A stretch of DNA of 64,000 nucleotides from Streptomyces mirabilis. Lineage in GTDB: Bacteria > Actinomycetota > Actinomycetes > Streptomycetales > Streptomycetaceae. Shown in pieces: positions 61,359 through 64,000 of the stretch. The stretch lies in the NCBI RefSeq assembly GCF_039503195.1, contig NZ_JBCJKP010000001.1, forward strand, positions 1,674,001-1,738,000, in the 5' to 3' direction. A model generated the notes under the pieces. That model was not told the origin of the DNA. It made no database searches and worked only from the letters and a program-made list of their open reading frames with translations. The position numbers and the translations under genes are program-made. The number at the start of each line of letters is the position of its first letter. Position 1 is the stretch's first letter.

Positions 61359-63501
61359 CCCGGTCCTCTCCCGTGCCCGCCAGCAGCACCCGGTCCGGGC
61401 GGATCGGCAGATTCCGGTGACGTACACCCGTCGCGTGCCAGACCGCGTTGGCGATCGCCGCCGCCGCTCCGACGACCCCGATCTCGCCGATGCCCTTGAT
61501 GCCGACCGGGTCCCCGGGGTCGGGGTCGTCCACCCAGTCCGCCTCGATGTCGGGCACGTCGGCGTGCGCGGAGAAGTGGTAGCCGGCGAGATCGGCGCCG
61601 ACGTGACCGCCGCTTGCCCGGTCGCGGTGAGCCTCCTCGTGCAGGGCCATGGACAGGCCCCAGATCATGCCTCCGACGAACTGACCGCGCGCGGTCAGCG
61701 GGTTGACGATCCGGCCGGCCGCGAAGATGCCGAGCATCCGCCGCACCCGCACCTCCCCGCTGGTGACATCCACGGCGACCTCGGCGAACTGGGCACCGAA
61801 GGAGTGCCGTTCCTTCTGCTCCAGCGCGCCGACCGCCTGTGAGGTGTCCGAGCGTGCGGTGATCCCCTCCGGCGGAATGCCGCCGCCCAGGGCCAGCCGC
61901 TCGCGCAGCTCGTCCGCCGCGACCCTGATCGCCCAGGCCCAGGAGCGGGTGCCCATCGAGCCGCCGGCGATCATCGCGAAGCCGAAGTCGCTGTCCGCGA
62001 TGCGCATCCGGATGCGCTCCGGCGCCACCTCCAGCGCGTCCGCGGCGATCAGGGTGAGGGCGGTGCGGGCCCCGGTCCCGATGTCGGACGCGGTGATCCG
62101 TACGGTGAAGCTGCCGTCCGGCTCGGCCGTCACGGCCGCCGTGGACGGGGCGGACAGCACGGGGAACGTGGACGCGGCCGTGCCGGTCCCGAGCAGCCAG
62201 CGGCCCTCGCGGCGGACACCGGGACGCGGGTCACGGTCCGCCCAGCCGAACCGGCGGGCCCCCTCCTCGAAGCACGCGAGCAGGTTGCGGCCGCTGAACG
62301 GCAGCCCGGAGACGGGGCCGACGGCCGGTTCGTTGCGGGCGCGCAGCGCGATCGGGTCGAGTCCGCACTTCTCGGCGAGTTCGTCGAGCGCGGACTCCAG
62401 CGCGAACGAGCCCGGCGCCTCGCCGGGCGCCCGCATCCAGCTCGGGGTCGGCACGTCGAGCGGTACGACACGGGTCTGCGAGTGGTGCGCGTCGGAGTCG
62501 TACATCGCGCGCCCGAACTCGGCGCACCGCTCGACGAACTCGTACACGGTCGAGGTGAGGCACTCGGCCCGGTGGTCGAACGCGCGCAGCCGGCCGTCCG
62601 CGTCGGCGCCGAGCCTGACCCGCTGGGCCGTGGGGCTGCGGTAGCCGACCAGCGAGAACATCTGGCGGCGGGTCAGTACGACGCGTACGGGGCGCTGGAG
62701 GACGGTCGCGGCCATCGCGGCGGCGACCGAGTGCGGGCGGGTGCCCTTGGAGCCGAAGCCGCCGCCGACGTGTTCCGAGCGCACCCGCACCGACTGGGGG
62801 TCGAGCGAGAAGAGCTTCGCGAGCTCGTCCGCCACGAACCTGCTGCCCTGGTTGGAGTCGATGACCTCGAGCCGGCCGCCGTCCCAGCGCGCGATCGCCG
62901 CGTGCGGCTCCATGGGGCTGTGGTGCTCCTCCGGAGTGCTGTACTCGGCGTCCACGACGACGGCGGACGCGGCGAGCTCGGCCTCCAGGTCGCCCTTGTC
63001 GGCGGCGGGGGCGCTCTCCGGCGCGTACACCCCGGGGAGCCCGGCGGCGAACACGACGTCGTGCGGCTCCTCGTCGTACGTGACGACGAGGGCCTCGGCG
63101 GCCTCCCTGGCCTGCTCGGGCGTCTCGGCGACGACCAGCGCCACCGGCCAGCCGACGAACGGGACCCGGTCGTGCTGGAAGATCTGGGCGATCGGGTCGG
63201 GCGCCCCGAAGGCGTTCGTGTAGTCGCCGTTGAGACGCGGGGCGTTCTCGTGGTGCAGGACGGCGACGACGCCCGGCATCGCGAGGACGGGCGCGGACTC
63301 CACCACGCGAATCCGGCCACGGGCCACGGTGGACAACACCAGCCAGCCGTGGGCGAGTTCGGGATACGGGACCTCGCCCGCGTAGCGCGCCGCCCCGGTG
63401 ACCTTGGCCACGCCCTCGACGCGGGTGTGCGCGGCACCGACGGCCCCGAACGTCGCGGTCGCCGCCGCCGTCGCGGTCGTGGTGGCGGTCGTGCCGGTCA
63501 T
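61351..63501 (-). CDS. xdhA: Xanthine dehydrogenase-family molybdenum-binding subunit
   Basis: A 716-residue catalytic subunit of the YagR/CoxL type. RVEGVAKVTGAARYAGEV opens the first domain; EEHHSPMEPHAAIARW, then IDSNQGSRFVADELAK and VGGGFGSKGTRPHS contact the molybdopterin; TASDIGTGARTALT and GIKGIGEIGVVGAAAAIANAV close the active site, with the final Gly-Glu giving the base. Hypoxanthine/xanthine are the usual substrates, but aldehydes are possible in this branch. ATG at 63501 shares an ATGA with the upstream subunit's stop. An Ala/Thr-rich run follows the start. The FAD subunit gene lies upstream and xdhC downstream. Confidence 0.9.
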   Translation of the reverse strand: MTGTTATTTATAAATATFGAVGAAHTRVEGVAKVTGAARYAGEVPYPELAHGWLVLSTVARGRIRVVESAPVLAMPGVVAVLHHENAPRLNGDYTNAFGAPDPIAQIFQHDRVPFVGWPVALVVAETPEQAREAAEALVVTYDEEPHDVVFAAGLPGVYAPESAPAADKGDLEAELAASAVVVDAEYSTPEEHHSPMEPHAAIARWDGGRLEVIDSNQGSRFVADELAKLFSLDPQSVRVRSEHVGGGFGSKGTRPHSVAAAMAATVLQRPVRVVLTRRQMFSLVGYRSPTAQRVRLGADADGRLRAFDHRAECLTSTVYEFVERCAEFGRAMYDSDAHHSQTRVVPLDVPTPSWMRAPGEAPGSFALESALDELAEKCGLDPIALRARNEPAVGPVSGLPFSGRNLLACFEEGARRFGWADRDPRPGVRREGRWLLGTGTAASTFPVLSAPSTAAVTAEPDGSFTVRITASDIGTGARTALTLIAADALEVAPERIRMRIADSDFGFAMIAGGSMGTRSWAWAIRVAADELRERLALGGGIPPEGITARSDTSQAVGALEQKERHSFGAQFAEVAVDVTSGEVRVRRMLGIFAAGRIVNPLTARGQFVGGMIWGLSMALHEEAHRDRASGGHVGADLAGYHFSAHADVPDIEADWVDDPDPGDPVGIKGIGEIGVVGAAAAIANAVWHATGVRHRNLPIRPDRVLLAGTGEDRDA

Positions 63502-64000
63502 CGGGCCACCTCCTCGGTGAGTTCGGTCAGCATCGCCACGACGAGATTGCGCATCAGGGGCACCTTGTATCCGTTGTGGGGCAGCGTCCGGGCGGCCGCG
63601 AGCTCGGCGTCCGCGGCGGCGGCGAAGGCCTCGGCGCTCGCCGGTCCCCCGGTCAGCGCCCGTTCGGCCGCACGGGCCCGCCACGGCCGGGAGGCCACCG
63701 CCCCGAACGCGAGGCGCACTTCGCGCACGACACCGTCGTGGACGTCGAGTGCGGCGGCGATCGAGCCGATCGCGAACGCGTACGAGGCGCGCTCGCGCAC
63801 CTTGCGATAGCGGGAGCGGGCGGCGACCGGGGCGGCCGGCAGGGTGACGCCGGTGATCAGTGCGCCGGGCGGCAGGGCGGTCTCCAGGTGCGGGGTGTCA
63901 CCCACCGGCAGATAGAACTCCGCGAGCGGCAACTCCCCCGACCCGTCCGCCGTTTCGTACGAGACGACGGCGTCGAAGGCGGAGAGGGCCACGGCCATGT
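63498..64000 (-). CDS. xdhB: Xanthine dehydrogenase FAD-binding subunit, N-terminal part beyond the window
   Basis: The C-terminal 166-167 residues of a subunit usually about 330 long. MAVALSAFDAVVSYET follows the FAD-binding part, and YRKVRERASYAFAIGSIAAAL plus LAFGAVASRPWRARAAERAL are the CO dehydrogenase flavoprotein C-terminal domain. The open frame runs off the window at 64000, and the ATG at 63998 is an internal methionine rather than the true start, judging by family length. The stop overlaps xdhA (ATGA). The [2Fe-2S] subunit is expected further upstream, outside the window. Confidence 0.88.
   Translation of the reverse strand, partial: MAVALSAFDAVVSYETADGSGELPLAEFYLPVGDTPHLETALPPGALITGVTLPAAPVAARSRYRKVRERASYAFAIGSIAAALDVHDGVVREVRLAFGAVASRPWRARAAERALTGGPASAEAFAAAADAELAAARTLPHNGYKVPLMRNLVVAMLTELTEEVAR

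Overview
The window reads as a chromosomal segment of a streptomycete. GC is very high, GTG starts behind strong GGAGG-type ribosome sites are common, and genes alternate strand in short operons. Several genes are typical of the group: a SARP-type regulator, a SpoIIE phosphatase with a built-in kinase-like domain, Spo0M, an FprA-type reductase and an Rv1733c-family protein. No rRNA, tRNA, CRISPR array, insertion sequence or phage gene was seen. Both ends cut through genes.

Layout. 1-5.4 kb: secreted LVIVD protein (partial), DUF305 lipoprotein, ferredoxin-NADP reductase, NCS2 purine permease. 5.4-12.9 kb: ArsR-like repressor divergent from an old yellow enzyme, PucR-type regulator, esterase, LuxR/histidine-kinase pair, small methyltransferase, membrane protein. 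12.9-16.9 kb: iron-uptake locus made of a fused EfeU-EfeO protein and the Tat-exported peroxidase EfeB, behind a DmdR1/IdeR-like iron box. 17.4-21.1 kb: phosphatidylglycerol lysyltransferase-like protein, Spo0M, TatA. 21.2-22.0 kb: remains of a two-component system and probably of an ABC permease. 22.1-37.4 kb: a same-strand run of TerD, a HEAT-repeat protein and a five-gene cassette (DUF4132, a 1629-residue protein, MoxR-type AAA+ ATPase, DUF5682-VWA fusion, SWIM zinc finger) whose internal junctions all overlap. 37.4-48.8 kb: membrane protein, BNR-repeat protein, SpoIIE phosphatase, SARP regulator with an 11-bp-period operator, dehalogenase-like hydrolase, NhaA-DsbA fusion, deacetylase remnant, NAD kinase, zinc ribbon. 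49-64 kb: uracil-DNA glycosylase, sugar kinase-like protein, CbiX-like protein, lactonase, nitric oxide synthase, FUSC exporter, BaeRF protein, Lrp regulator, HAD phosphatase, quinone reductase and a xanthine dehydrogenase operon (xdhB partial, xdhA, xdhC).

How genes work together. The MoxR/VWA/SWIM cassette is the best candidate for an uncharacterised system: an ATPase, its likely VWA adaptor, a zinc-finger protein and a very large partner are translationally coupled. Its set of families resembles the E. coli yehI-yehL-yehM-yehP-yehQ genes as I recall them; the function is unknown. EfeUO and EfeB form one ferrous-iron importer. The xdh operon and the purine permease at 4.0 kb could serve purine catabolism but are 55 kb apart. 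Several regulatory sequences can be read directly: the iron box, the SARP heptamer array, an inverted repeat between the arsR-like and old yellow enzyme genes, a motif shared by the FUSC and Lrp upstream regions, and a TACA/TGTA repeat before three unlinked genes.
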